DNA of 64,000 nt, taken from Odobenus rosmarus divergens. Lineage: Eukaryota; Chordata; Mammalia; Carnivora; Odobenidae. The DNA lies in the NCBI RefSeq assembly GCF_000321225.1, contig NW_004450267.1, positions 2,673,191 through 2,737,190 of the forward strand, in the 5' to 3' direction. The translations under genes and the position numbers were made by a program. This document shows positions 31,176 to 42,815 of this stretch, in pieces. The notes beneath the pieces are model-generated. The model was not told where the DNA came from, made no database searches, and saw only the letters and a program-made list of their open reading frames with translations. Positions within the stretch are counted from its first letter, which is position 1, and every line of letters starts with the position of its first letter.

Positions 31176-32189
31176 AGCAGCCAAAAGGTCTCATCTGGCC
31201 CAAAGCTCTCGGTTCAATTCTAAAAACCGGTGGAAGCTATGTTGGGGTAAAGAGTCCGCGGGGACAGGAGGCAGATCCCAGGGAAGGAGTCTGTGGAGCT
31301 GGGGCAGAGCCTGGGGACTTCTATGGCAGGGGTGGTTCTGGGGAGTCCGGTGTGGCGGGGCACGATGCGGGTCGGTGTGGGGCTCCCGCACCTCAGGGCC
31401 CCCGAGCAGAAGAGCGGAGCCAGGTGGCTCTCCGGCAAGGCAGCAGCATTTCAGGTGGGAAGCAGATGACGGCCCGCCTCGGAGGACATTTTAACCACAA
31501 GTCATGGATCTTGGTAAGCTTCAGTTGGCTTTTGAACCACAGGGAGACATTTTTTCTTGCCTCTTTACTCCCCGGCTGTTTCCTCCTTCTAGCATTTATT
31601 AATCTAGCTGGTTAAACATTGACCCCAAATGCAGACTCCTCTTATTTCAAGCCCTGTTCTCCCTGTTGGTTTCAGAAAAGAGCGCCCACTAAACAAACCT
31701 ACTTTTCTTCTCTTTCTTTTCACAGCCAGAGTCAAGTGATAGAGGAGGTGGGGTCAGGGGTGCCGTGTTTGCTATAAAAGACACACCCCAAAACCTGGGC
31801 CCCAGAGGGGCAGAGGCCCTTCGGATGCAGGCTAGCCATGCTCAGAAAGAAATTCATCAGCTGTAATACACACAAGGCAAAAGCCACTTAATTTAATTAG
31901 CGTGAAAGCACATGTTAGAGAAGAGATTTATAAAATGTTAATTTTTCTGACTTCTCCATCACTACACAAAGTATCACATTCCCTGCTTCTAAACACAAAT
32001 GCTGTTTTGCTTTAATTCTCCCTCGTTAAAAAGGAATGGCTTAGGGAAAGAGAACCGTGAAAATGAAGGAGACAGAGACAGTTGCTGTGGGAGGGGAGCG
32101 GAGAGAGGGTCCACGGCAGGTGAAGAGAAGAGCCTTCTAAACAGAAGGGCCTCAGAACCTGGCATTAGTCCTGTTGCCACTTTCCTTTG
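31176..32189. other. Unique stretch with AT-rich block
   Basis: No gene or repeat recognised. 31850-32035 is AT-rich with the homeodomain-like string TTAATTTAATTAGC, unlike the GC-rich DNA on its left. Confidence 0.4.
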
Positions 32190-32305
32190 AATTGTTAGAA
32201 TGCTCTGGAATGCAAGCTCCATGAAGGTAGGGATTTTACTTGTTCACTGCTGGGTTCCCAGAACCTAGAATAGTGTCTGGAGGGGACAGGTGCTCAAATA
32301 CTTGT
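32190..32305 (+). mobile_element. L2 LINE 3' end
   Basis: GGAATGCAAGCTCCATGAAG, GGTAGGGATTTTACTTGTTC, GGGTTCCCAGAACCTAGAAT, ending CTTGTTGAATG, the usual L2 terminus before a tetranucleotide tail. Confidence 0.75.
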
Positions 32306-32352
32306 TGAATGGATGAATGAATGAATGCACGCATGCATGAATGAATGAGATG
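32306..32352 (+). repeat. (GAAT)n-type tail with GCATGC interruptions
   Basis: ATGA/GAAT units followed by CACGCATGCATG and more GAAT. It extends the short terminal repeat of the L2. Confidence 0.85.
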
Positions 32353-32639
32353 CATGCAAGATTGGTGGTCTGATCACTGGTCAGCCTCTCAGTGGGTGAT
32401 GGAGGCTTCACAGTGGTTCATTCAGAAGCTGTTCCCTGGCTGGGACAGCAGTCACCATGGCAAACTTCACGCAGGACAAGAAGGACTCTCTCCAAACCAT
32501 TAAGACAAGCTCCAGGGAAACATCGCTCCCAAGGGCAGTATTTCCACCAAGCACCCAATGATACCTAGACGATGACCAACATAGCCCTTTTGCTGAGAGT
32601 TTCTATCTCCCATTTAAGGGACTACATACTTAAAGGCAG
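32353..32639. other. Unique non-coding stretch
   Basis: Nothing recognised. Confidence 0.4.
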
Positions 32640-32835
32640 TTACATTTAATATAATAATACCCACTAGTTAGTGAGTGCCTATTTTGTGTCGGGCATTATA
32701 TATATTTCTTCTCACTTAGCCCTCACAATAACCTTGCTAGGTAGGTATTTTTTACCCCATTTTACAGATGAGAAAATGAAAGGTTAGTGAATTTGCCCAA
32801 GGTCACATAGCAGAGTTTGGATCAGCCCTCGGCTT
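32640..32835 (-). mobile_element. MIR SINE, well preserved
   Basis: Reversed MIR: TAGTGAGTGCCTATTTTGTG, TTAGCCCTCACAATAACCTT, CCCCATTTTACAGATGAGAA, TTGCCCAAGGTCACATAGCA. Confidence 0.9.
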
Positions 32836-32879
32836 GTCTGACCCCAGTTTGTGGGGGTCAGACCTCGGTTCGTCCTTTC

Positions 32880-32990
32880 CACCAACCACACCTGCCTCTA
32901 ACGAGCTCTGTGACCTCGGGCAAGTCACTTCTCTCTGGGCCTCTGTGTCTATATTGTCAAACCCACAGAGCAGAGGAATATTATTCAGAA
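32880..32990 (+). mobile_element. MIR SINE core
   Basis: CTCTGTGACCTCGGGCAAGT then CACTTCTCTCTGGGCCTCTG is the MIR core in sense orientation, facing the reversed copy just upstream. Confidence 0.75.
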
Positions 32991-34149
32991 AAGTTCTCCC
33001 TATGTGGGTCTGTGAACAGAGGACGTCATTGCTTTGGGGGGCCGCAATATAATTTTGCTTTTAGAAGTTGAAATAGTAATATGCTTTATTGAGGGCAGCT
33101 CACAATGTTTCCCGCCCACTCGGGGTGGGGACAGTCTGGGTCCCTTGCTAAGTCCTGGTCCTGCTTCCTTTTCTGAGGCCACGAAGATCCCAGCTGTGTT
33201 CCCAGCACCAGCCTCGCTCTTCTGGTGGCTGCAGGTCCTCACAAGCGCCCCATCTTCTTTTCCTGGTGTTCTGTGCCCTAGAAAGAGTCAGCAGGCCCCT
33301 TCGGGGAGCTGGACACAGGGCAGCATGTTGATCCAGGCTTCCCCGTGTTCTGTGAGCACCGGTCTTGGGGCAGCCTCGTGGGCCCCTGCAGACATGATTC
33401 CTTCTGAAGCTGAGTTGCTGGGGTGAGAAGACAAAAGAGAGGAGGCTTGTGAAGGGTAAAACCCTGGGGAGCCAGCTGCACTCCCAGTGGGGCTGGGAGT
33501 CTTCACTCACTTGTTGCTCAACTGAGGAGACAGGAAATTCACATTCCTAGCACTAAAAGGAAGCTGAACAATAATTAAATGCATGGTTTTCAAGCTCTTA
33601 TTAACTGCAAAATCCAGTGTGTAAAACAAAAGCCTATCCTTCTGGTTTAATCCAGACTAGTGGGCCAGTAATGCTCTTCTCCCTTGTCCCCAACCTGCCC
33701 TGCTTAGAGGTGGGCTGTAGGGGTCTCCACGGAGCCCTGTTGGAAATTGTTTCACCCGGACCAGAACTCCCGAGTTTTTCACCCAGAGTCCTGGAAGGTG
33801 GGTTATTTACCAGGCTTGACCACCTGGCTGGCGGCAACCCCGAAGCTCACACTCAGGACTGAGCCACTGCCAGGGAGGCGGTTAGGAAAAGGGTCAAAGT
33901 TGGTGCTGGGGGAACACTACCAACCCCACACGGGGGGAGAGCAGCGCACACCGAGAACAAGGCCAGGAGCGATGTTCCTGCTTTGCTCTGCTCTGGGCTT
34001 TTGAATGTCCGAACCCGTTGTCTTACCGTGATTTCCTTCCTCTCCTCACTCCCACACCATAACCAGGTGCCGAGTGGGACTGGCCCGTGGGTCCTGGGCC
34101 TGAGGCTCCGCCTCTAAAGAGGGAGGCCAAAAATCGGGCACATGTGTTT
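32991..34149. other. Unique non-coding stretch
   Basis: No gene or repeat recognised. Several 60-130-codon frames overlap on both strands at 33000-33510 and cancel as coding evidence. Confidence 0.45.
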
Positions 34150-34275
34150 CTCAAGCCTGACTTCACGTTAGAATCCCCCGGACAACTTTGACACCATTAA
34201 GAAGCCTGAGCTCTACCATAGACCGATGAAATCAGGGTCCCATGGGAATGGAGGCCCAACGCCAGTATTTCCCTT
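34150..34275. mobile_element. hAT MITE fragment
   Basis: TCAAGCCTGACTTCACGTTA, GAATCCCCCGGACAACTTTG, AGAAGCCTGAGCTCTACCAT resembles a MER5/MER58-type element, damaged. Confidence 0.5.
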
Positions 34276-34279
34276 TAAA

Positions 34280-34865
34280 TGCAGTTATAATATACATCAG
34301 GAAATTACATAAAAAGTCTTGGCACATTTTCACCAAGTGAAGAGCACATGTCACCACCACCTGCATCAAGGAACAAAAGCAGCCCCAGCTACCCAACGCC
34401 CCCACCTCTTCCTTCAGTTTCTCCTCCCCGGGGCAGTAACACTCCTCTGATTTCTAACACCAGATACTGGTTTTGACTGTTTTTGATATTTCTAGAAATG
34501 CAAGTGTGGAATATGCATTCTCTGTGTCTGACTTCTTTGGTTCAATATTTTGCTTGTAAGATTCACCCACGTTGTTTTGGGGAGATGTTGTTCATTTATT
34601 TTCGTGGCTGTAGAGTATTCCACTGTCTGACCATCCTCACAATATACAGAACTCTTCTTGATAAATGTGTAGATTGTTTGCAGTCTTTAGCTCTTACAAA
34701 TAATGCTGCTATGCACATTCTTGTATGTGTTTTTTTGGGGGGACACATACGTTTTTGCATTTCTGTTGAGCATAGATCCAGGAGTAGCATTGCTAAGCTA
34801 GGCAAACATTCAGCTTCAGTGGATGATGGCAAACGCTTTCTAAAGTAATTGCACCACGCTGATGT
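34280..34865 (-). mobile_element. Old L1 3' UTR fragment
   Basis: Reversed old L1: GAGCACATGTCACCACCACC, TTCTCTGTGTCTGACTTCTT, TTTTCGTGGCTGTAGAGTAT, CAAATAATGCTGCTATGCAC, GAGTAGCATTGCTAAGCTAGG-like end. 5'-truncated. Confidence 0.8.
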
Positions 34866-35796
34866 TTGCCAGAAGTTTCTCAGGTTATTCTAGTGGGTGA
34901 CTAGGGTTGACAAGCAGTCTAAGGCTGACTCAGGGGTGGCCAAAACAGCTCTGCTGACAACCATTACCCTGAAACCCCTCCTTCATCAGAAGACTGATGA
35001 GGGGGTGTGGGGAGGGCATCATCGTTCCAGGGAAGAGGCTTGTCCTTCTCTGCCCCGTGGGGAAGGAAGGTGCTACATCCAACTCTGAGGCCAAGTGAGG
35101 TGGGGTCTTTCTTAGAGATTGGTGTGTCTTCGGGCAAGGAGGACTGACACCTCAGTCCCTGAGAGATCAACCTGCAGGCCCACGGTGACACCACCATCCA
35201 AATGGCAAAAGAATTCTTGGGACAGGCTGGTATCGATGGGGATTAGGAAGGACCGAGTCTTTGCCTGCAAAGAGAAGGACAGACACCTCGCCCCAGTTTC
35301 CGGCAGCCCTCTGAGTATGAGCGTCCGACATTCGCGCTCCTCCCAGTAAGCCAGCGCAGAGCACTGCAAGGACAGGAGCCACAGGGCTGCCCACCAGCTG
35401 CCAAGTGAGGGAGCTGGGGGCATAGACTGCCAGCAGGGCCCTGGTCTGAGGGGTGCTTGGTAACAGGAGGGACCAACGTGAGGCTGAATAACATATTCAC
35501 ACTTTCTGGAGAGATGACCATATTGGTGGATGCCACTCAAAGAACCAGAGTGAAGTCAGGGATGACTCCCTACCATGAGGCCCAAAACACAAAATGACCT
35601 TCACCTCCCTTGGCCCTCCTTCCTGCTCCATTTCATAAAGACAGGGAAGCCCAGAACAGGAAGAGGAGGCTAGCAAGAACTGCTTTGCACCTTCTAAACA
35701 CGAATCCCTCAGTGGGGAAGGACAGCCTGCACCGTGGGGGCAGGCAAGCTCTGAACCAGACGGGAGATTGAGGAGTTAAAGGAAGTTCAACTGCAA
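34866..35796. other. Unique non-coding stretch
   Basis: No repeat recognised. A 142-codon minus-strand frame (35112-35540) overlaps open frames on both strands and shows no domain. Confidence 0.45.
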
Positions 35797-35885
35797 TTCT
35801 TTTTTTAGATAAAAGTCATGTAACATAAAATTCACCATTTTAAGCATTTTAAAGTGTACAATTCAGTGGCTTTTAGTACATTCAC
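35797..35885 (-). mobile_element. L1 3' terminal fragment
   Basis: TTTTTTTAGATAAAAGTCATG, ACATAAAATTCACCATTTTA, AAGTGTACAATTCAGTGGCT is the extreme 3' UTR of an L1M element in reverse. Confidence 0.8.
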
Positions 35886-36120
35886 TTGACTGAGATTTAA
35901 TTAACTGAAAATGATGAAGTCTGTCCAAGACACCACTAAGGGCTAGGAGGAGAAGCAGGGGTTTTCCCCTGACTGATTAGAGGGAATGAAGGACAATTTT
36001 ACAACAATTCTAGGAACCTTTATTAACACTGAGCGTCTCCATTCATACATCCCACAGGTCACTCAAACTCATCATGTCCCAGTGTGAACACGTATGTTGC
36101 TCCTTTACTCATGCCCCTTG
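35886..36120. other. Unique non-coding stretch
   Basis: Nothing recognised. Confidence 0.35.
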
Positions 36121-36662
36121 GGAGAAAATAAAAGAAACCAGCATCTTTACCATGCCCCAATTCTGAAAATCTCCCAGATTCCTTCACCCAGACTCTTGTC
36201 AGTCACAAAGTCTGCACACTGTACTGCCTACATACTTCGCTGCTTCATCTTCTCCCCTCCGCCCCCTCTGCAGCAGCCTTTGCTCGGAGCTTGGCTGTCC
36301 CTCCCCGGACAGTGGCAGTAGCCTCCCTCCGTCTGGTCCCTTTCTGCAGCACCCGCCAGATCTTCACAGGCTCTGCCCCGAAAGCCCTACCACACCTGGC
36401 GCCACCTGGTCACCCAGGTGTCACAATAAGCTTCCCTTCCATGGTAAGTCCTTGCGTGACCGCAGGTACACACCAGCATGGCTTAATGCTTTCATTCTAC
36501 TTGTTCCTTCTTTTTCACACTGCTTCTCACTGTCTCAAACAGCACTGGTTTACTTTCTTACTGGTTTGTTCTCAAGCTCCACCCTTCCCCCCTAGAATAT
36601 AAGCTGCGTGAGAGCAGAGACCTCGCCTGCCTTATCCTGCACTGTGTCCCCTGCATCTAGAG
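36121..36662 (+). mobile_element. L2 LINE fragment
   Basis: Sense L2. The CTAGAATATAAGCTGCGTGAG and CAGAGACCTCGCCTGCCTTA segments near 36590-36640 are the clearest; the upstream part is more diverged. Confidence 0.6.
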
Positions 36663-36664
36663 GC

Positions 36665-36997
36665 TGCCCCGCCCAGTACGATGGCCACAAACCACATGTG
36701 TGTGGTGAGCTTTTGGAATGTAGCTAGTCCAAGTTCAGATGAGCTCTAAGAGTAACATACACACCAATTTCAAAGTCTTAGAATAAAATAATGTAAAATA
36801 GCTCAGTAACTTTTTATATTGATTACCTGTCGAAATGACCATACTTTGGAACTATTGGGTTCAATAAAATAGATTATTATAAAATTAATTCCACCTGTTA
36901 CTTTTTTCCGATTTTTTTTTAAATACTGCTATGAGAAAATTTAAAATTACATACATAGCTCACATTGTATTTCTTTTGGACATCACTTCTCTAGAGC
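36665..36997. mobile_element. Medium-length mammalian interspersed repeat, probably DNA transposon
   Basis: CCACATGTGTGTGGTGAGC, GAATGTAGCTAGTCCAAGTT, ATGTAAAATAGCTCAGTAAC, ATATTGATTACCTGTCGAAA, AAATTTAAAATTACATACAT and TTTTGGACATCACTTCTCTAG match a dispersed eutherian repeat that I recognise but cannot name with certainty. It appears nearly full length. Confidence 0.6.
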
Positions 36998-37039
36998 ATT
37001 ACTGGCTCAGTGACTAGGCAGAACCTCGTGAACATTTGG

Positions 37040-37558
37040 TGAATCAAAGAAGGAAGCCAAAGTGATGTTAAGAGCAAATCTCATCATGTAACTCACCTGC
37101 TGAAAATCCTTTATTGTCTCCCCATTTTCGGGAGGACCAGATTTGTTTTACGACCTGGCCTATGAGGCTGTCATGTCAGGACCTGCTTCTCCCACAGGTT
37201 TTTATTACCTGCTCTTCTCCACCCGGGATATACTATCTTTTTGCACACGAGTCTCCCTCTGTTGGGTCACCCTTCTTCCACCATGTCAACTGGTAAGCTC
37301 CTAGGTGCTTTTCAAGGGTCCAATCAATGTTATCCTTTCAAAAGATCCTTTCCTACTCTATAGGCAGAATCCTCTCATCTCCTGGCAGAGCGACCCGTAC
37401 ACTGTGAGGCTCATTCTTCCTGTGTTGGATCCCATCAGGTCACTGCCTCATGCGTGCCTCCTCACAGTAGATCGGGGCTTCCTGAAGGCGAGAAGGGTTG
37501 TGTCCTATTTGTCTTTTATCCTTCAAACCTAGCGTAGTCTCTGGGTTGACTGGGTTCA
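37040..37558 (+). mobile_element. L2 LINE fragment
   Basis: Sense L2: GCTGAAAATCCTTTATTGTC, TACGACCTGGCCTATGAGGC, ACCTGCTCTTCTCCACCCG and CGGGGCTTCCTGAAGGCGAG toward the end. Confidence 0.65.
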
Positions 37559-38060
37559 GCTGCTGTGCGGTTCTTACTGGGGGTTGGATTATAGTCAGGT
37601 GGAAGCCAGAACTGGGATCATCTGTAGACTCATCTGGGCTGGGTGTCCAAGATGGCTTCTTCATCCCCCTAGCTTGGTGCCTCAACGGGGGTGGCTGAAA
37701 GAACTGGGGACTGGCTAGGCAGTCCTCTCCAGGTGGCTAGTTCAGGAGTCCTCATAGCATGATGATCTCAGGACAATTGGACTTCTTACATGTTGAGACT
37801 TTCCTCAGAGTGAGTGTTCCCAGAGACCCAGGCCACAACTGCAAGACTTCCTCTGACCAGCAGCAAAAGTCAAGCAACATCATCTCTGCGGCATGCAATT
37901 GCCCACAGGTGAGTCACGGGGCAGTGCCGATTGAAGAAGAAACTCCTCCAGGACTTGAACATGTGAGGTTCATTTGGAGACCATCTTTGGGGACCAACTG
38001 CCACACGTCTAATCTGAAACTTACACCAGGAAAGACAAATGAAACTCAGGTCCCTTAAGA
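37559..38060 (+). mobile_element. LTR-like interspersed repeat, family unassigned
   Basis: GGTTGGATTATAGTCAGGTG, GGTGTCCAAGATGGCTTCTT, CAGTCCTCTCCAGGTGGCTA and CTCAGAGTGAGTGTTCCCAG follow the order of a dispersed LTR-like mammalian repeat that I could not name. No coding content. Confidence 0.4.
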
Positions 38061-38269
38061 ATCTCTGGGAACAACACAGGACAAAAATAACTACTTAATG
38101 AAATATATTATGTTTAAGCAAAACACTTTCAAAAGACTTTCACTTTCAGCAAACATGTGTGAGTCGCTACGAAAGCCAGGACACTCAACAGTATTAGAGA
38201 TCGGCCAAAGTCATCTGGAGAAATCTATAGGAAACTTTTGCTTAATGATGAAGCAGCACTTGCAGCGTT

Positions 38270-38655
38270 TGGTACAGAGTATAAGAATGTTCAACTCTGT
38301 TATTTGCAACACCAAAAAATTAGACAGAACCTTGGTATCCAATGTAACCACCCGGTGGACCATTATACAAGGCTTAAACACTGCTTAATGACTTTTCATG
38401 GCAAAGTGCGTAACAAAGAGAAAAACTAATATGCAACATGTTGCATAAAATATTCCAATTATGTTTAAATATGTACCTGCATAGAAAAAAGACTAGAAAG
38501 GTATTCATCAAAATTTCAGTCGTGAATATAACCACCTGGCAGAATCATGGGAAATGTTTTAAAGCTTTCTTCTTTGTGCTTTTCATATTCTGCAAGTTTC
38601 ATATGGTCAGCACGTACTATTTTTATAAGCAGGGCAAAAAAAGGAAGAGTAAAAT
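38270..38655 (+). mobile_element. Old L1M 3' end
   Basis: Sense L1 3' UTR: CAACACCAAAAAATTAGACAG, GGACCATTATACAAGGCTTA, TTTCATATTCTGCAAGTTTC and TATTTTTATAAGCAGGGCAA before an A run. The adjacent 38090-38270 may also belong. Confidence 0.7.
38430..38447. repeat. Perfect 18-bp palindrome inside L1
   Basis: TATGCAACATGTTGCATA is self-complementary. Confidence 0.95.
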
Positions 38656-39284
38656 GAAACTCCACTGGGAAGGTAGGGCTGCATCATGGCTCTGGGGGAC
38701 CCCACATGCCTTTCCTGCAGCGCTTGCAGGGTTCCCTATAATCATCCCTGGGGATTATATCAGTATGATCTCCGAGGCCTTATCAGCAGATGCCTGAGAG
38801 CCGTATGGTCGCACATGTTTCTTAAGGGGTTAGACAAGAAGATTAAATCTATAGAATTGCAGAATTTACAAGCACCTTCCTGTATCCTCTCTGAGGCTCG
38901 CAGAAGCCTGAAGACAGAAGCAAGCCCAATCTCGTGATCACCGTTTGACCCAGGAGAAAACAGGGGGTCAGTGGGTAAGGTCACCCCCCAGCCCAGGGTC
39001 ACACGGACAGTCAGGATTCAAAACTAGGTCTTCAGGCTTTACGCCTGGGGCCCTCGCTGCCAAATTGGGGTTCCTTTTCTCTCTGAAATGTACACTCTCA
39101 TCCTGTGATAAAATTCCAGCCACAATTTCGGCCTTCTGAGGCCACATATGCTAAGACGAATCTCTCTTCCTCATTTCTGTATTCCAAGATTCTTAAAGGC
39201 AGCTCTGATGTCTCCTCAGAGTCATGCACAGCTTCGGTTCTGTCTGTTCTTCCTCAAGCGGCATTGTTTGGGGGCCACACACCG
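38656..39284. other. Mostly unique; reversed MIR-like core at 38940-39050
   Basis: GGGTCACACGGACAGTCAGG and the bases around it look like a diverged reversed MIR. The rest is unassigned. Confidence 0.4.
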
Positions 39285-39400
39285 TTTTTGAATCTTAGAA
39301 TTTCAGAACTGGAAAAGATCTTTAAAGGTCATCTGGCCTAAGCAGCTCCTGCCAGCCTTTTACAGACACATCTGAAAGCTATGTCCCTCCACAGTATTCC
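39285..39400 (-). mobile_element. Possible CR1/L3 fragment
   Basis: TTAGAATTTCAGAACTGGAA then AGATCTTTAAAGGTCATCTG resembles the terminal region of CR1-type LINEs. Very ancient and uncertain. Confidence 0.3.
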
Positions 39401-40549
39401 CAAGGGGGTGCGTGGGGCTGGGACCCGGCGATAAAGGTGCCCTTTCCCCTACTGAGCCAGCAGACATCCGCCAGCTTACCTGCATTCAGAGGGGAATGTC
39501 GAGGCTGCAGAGGGCAAGGCAGAGTGACTCAGCCTTCTAACAGGGACATGGCACACAATGGAGAGATCCGAGGGTTCCAAAAGGAAAGAAAACCAAAGGC
39601 CAAGACAACTCGTACACAGAGAAAGCCAGCTTAGAATAAATCCCACGGGCCAGGAAGAAACCCATGGAAAAAAAAATCTTCCTCCTGAGAGAGCTCTATT
39701 GTGTGTGCTCTGGGTCAAAAGAGCCTCACTGTGCAAAGGGGCTCCCCCACCTGCTGGGACTCTCCAGAATGATTCCTTTTTCTTCTGTCTGGGTTCAGCA
39801 AACTTCCTGCTTCCTCTCTCCCAGGCCAGTGAGCCCCTTCTGCACTGGTCAGGGAGGGCAATGGGGTTTGGCAGCTACGGTGCACTGGCACCAGGCACTG
39901 GCACCAAGTTACTCAGTAAATACCACAGCTTTGATAATTTCTTGCTTCACTAGTCTCTTGGGAGTCTTCCCATCTGTGTTCAGAAAAAGAAGTTGCACTT
40001 CCCTCTGCCCACAAATTCAGATGCTTTATTCTGTGGAGGACTGGTATAGATGGCTGCCTATTTTCAACACTGATCATCGGAGGTAATATATTTTAAACGG
40101 GTGGCGAGCAAAATTTTTAAAAAGGAAAGTCCTTCCCCACCCTCCTGCCACCGTCCATGAAACCTCTGTTAATATAGACATTGATAAAGCAAAACTTCCT
40201 TCAGATGGAAATGGAAACACTTTATGTTGGAATCCCTTTTGACCAAAATGGCTTACGCACACGAAAAACGATGACGCACAAAAATCCTACAATTGTTTTC
40301 TCCTCCAAATAAAATCCTTTTGTGTTAGTAAATGTTCTTTCATCATGTCCAATATTAGGAAGCTTGCAGAGAGATCCACTGAGGCCATGTCCCTTTGTTT
40401 CTGGGATTCCCTGAAATCATGTCATGCATAGAAAGTGATTCTCATGAGACATGCATATCAAAGAACTGTAAACCTCAGTCCTCAATCCACCCGACCGATG
40501 TCAGAGCCCCTCTCAGGCTGTCTTGAATCCACTGCATGCCAGGTTGATG
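39401..40549. other. Unique non-coding stretch
   Basis: No gene recognised. Overlapping plus-strand frames at 39558-39953 and 39664-40086 carry no known domain. Confidence 0.45.
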
Positions 40550-40710
40550 TATGCTAAGAATTTGCATGACATTCTCATGTAATTGTCCCAACAGTTACAT
40601 GAGAGATGTCTAATCTCCATGTTCAACTGATGAAGCCAAGTTAAGAGAGGTCAAGAAATCTGTCCAAGGTCATGGAGCTAGTTGATAGGAATGCAGGATA
40701 GAAAGCCTCC
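40550..40710 (-). mobile_element. MIR SINE fragment
   Basis: ATGAAGCCAAGTTAAGAGAG, CTGTCCAAGGTCATGGAGCT, AGTTGATAGGAATGCAGGAT is reversed MIR, diverged. Confidence 0.65.
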
Positions 40711-41420
40711 TGAATCCTTCTCGGTCGGGTGGTCACTCACCACTGCTCCAACCCCGCACTGGTCAGAAACTCATCCCCCGGGGCAACCCATTCCAGTTTG
40801 AGGCTTGCTTCCATCATTTTAGAGAGTTCTCCCTTGTACTGAGCCGAAGCCTGCCTCCTTGTAACAGAGTGATTCCGCACCTGTGGCAGGAGCCAGAGTT
40901 GTCATGGAGGATGTTCCCCGAAGGGCATTCTAGGAGATGTAAGCTGGTGACCCACTTAACCAGGAAGTATTGTTTCCAAACTCCAAGTCAGGGGAAGTTG
41001 AGGGTGGCACGCGAGGAAGTGTTATCCCAGGGCAGTGTTGCGCCAAACCCGCAGCTTCTGCACTGCCAACGAGAAGGAACTATTGGGGGATGGCTAGTAC
41101 AGGAGGGGAAGCAAAGAGTGGACCATGATCCCCCACACCACAGGCGCCTTCATAGCAAGACTGTGGACTCTGATTAGCTGCAAGCTTGGTATCCCACTCT
41201 GCATCTGTCTGCAACCATTTCCAGGTTCTTGGATGGCAGTGGTCTGGAAATACAGGCCCACAGAGGCCATGATTCTAGAAAGGCTGTGCAAAGGCCTCAC
41301 CAAGCTCCCTAGTCACGTATGCACTGTGCCTGCACTGCTCTTTGTACTTATCTCTTTACCACGTTGTCTCAAAGCGAGCTATTTGCTTTAGACTCTCCTC
41401 CAGCCCATGACCTTGTGGTA
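40711..41420. other. Unique stretch, possible CR1/L3 trace at 40780-40870
   Basis: AGAGAGTTCTCCCTTGTACT followed by GAGCCGAAGCCTGCCTCC looks like a CR1-type LINE trace. No gene recognised. Confidence 0.35.
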
Positions 41421-41640
41421 CAGGGGTGAGCTAACTGGGGCTCATGGGTGAAATCTGTCCCACCATCTGCTTTTGTAAATAAAGTTTCATCGAAACACAG
41501 TAACACCTATTTACATGTATGTACTGGCTGTAGCCTCTTTACAGTTGCAGAGTCGAACCGTTGTGACAGAGACTGCATGAACCACAAAACCTAAAACAGT
41601 CACTATTTGTCCCTTTCCAGAGAAAGTTTGCCAACTGTTC
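41421..41640 (-). mobile_element. hAT-Charlie MITE (MER20-like), second copy
   Basis: Starts CAGGGGTGAGCTAACTGGGG, continues TTTTGTAAATAAAGTTTCAT, TGTGACAGAGACTGCATGAA and ends AGAAAGTTTGCCAACTG. Same family and orientation as 30828-31053. Confidence 0.75.
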
Positions 41641-42129
41641 CAGAGAGCAAGGGCAGGGTCTTGTTCATCTCCGTATCCCCAAAGTTATAGGCATCATTTC
41701 TTTATACGTAACATAGCAACCATCCCTTTGTCACAGAGACGTAGTGAAATAGAAGGGAGCATTTAGGGGCAACATATGCAAAACACCTTGTACAGAGCCT
41801 GGCATAGGACACGTAGTCAAGAAGTATGTAGTGAATACGGGAAGGAAGTAGAAGGTCCATCCACCCAAAATGAAATGATGGATGTGAAAACACTTCACAA
41901 ACCATGAAATGCCCTCTAAGAGCCTGGTGGGTTATCACCATTGTTGTCAAATACAGAAATGTTCTAGAGCAAAGCCTGCCCTCCCCTCTGGCTTCCTGGA
42001 TCCTGACTTTATGAGTAAACTCTCACAAACAGTCTTAATTTAGCCTGATTCATGTTCTCACGTAGCTCCTCTCCAGCCCCCTCTCTTGACATCTCCCTCT
42101 AAGCACTGATCCTGAGGTTAGTTATGGAG
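41641..42129. other. Unassigned stretch, weak L2 trace at left
   Basis: GGGCAGGGTCTTGTTCATCTC resembles an L2 3' end. Nothing else recognised. Confidence 0.35.
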
Positions 42130-42815
42130 TTTCTTAAATAAGAGCTACCAAATATTGACAGCTGGGGTGATTCTGTACTGGGCCAGACTAGCTAAACTCA
42201 AATGACATTTCCTACATTTCCCTTCTTTGTATGGCCCTCCTTCCAGTTGGCCCTACAACTAGAATAAGAGGAACTGGCATGAGGTTTGGAAGGCAGAGTG
42301 AGGGAACAGTCATTGCGGTTGCAGGTCTGTGTGGGACGTCCAGTGCCACCATGGCTCACGCGCACTGATCTGCTCGCTCACCCCCTTGTCATGGAGAAGG
42401 AGCCCGTTCTGCAGCCCCACCAGCCCCTGCTGAGTCCTGGGTCAGGCATGTGTGCAGTTCTGTGGTGGGTGGAATGAGCTTCTTTGGTAGGCCACCCCCA
42501 TTGTCAGGGTTAGATGTGGTGAGAGATGGTCATGGGTCCTAGCTTGTCCTTGCTCGGTCCTGCTTCAGATCCAGCTTGTCTTCTTGACTGGCTGCCCCTG
42601 CACCAACTTCAGAAACAACCAGGAGACCCAGAGGCAAGAGTCTCCCCCAAAGTTCTTCACCAGTTGCCTTTTGCCATCCCCGATTAGTAACTTTCCTTTT
42701 TCAGACCTTTTCTTCCACAGTTTCTCTCACAATGATGTAAAGTCTAATCCCTATAAGAAATCCTTCATTTTGTATCATCGAGAGCAGCCCTGCTTCCCCA
42801 GTCAAGACATGAGGA
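42130..42815 (+). mobile_element. Candidate 5' LTR of an ancient ERV
   Basis: Two blocks align with the sequence that follows the pol remnant. TTGTCCTTGCTC with TCCTGCTTC and CTTGTCTTC (42544-42583) matches 46074-46112, and AATGATGTAAAGTC with TAAGAAATCCTTC (42731-42768) matches 46280-46315. The end, TGCTTCCCCAGTCAAGACA (42791-42809), matches CTGTTTTCCTCATCAAACCC at 46337-46356. The left boundary is a guess because the 3' copy lacks this part. No intact polyadenylation signal was seen. Confidence 0.5.
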
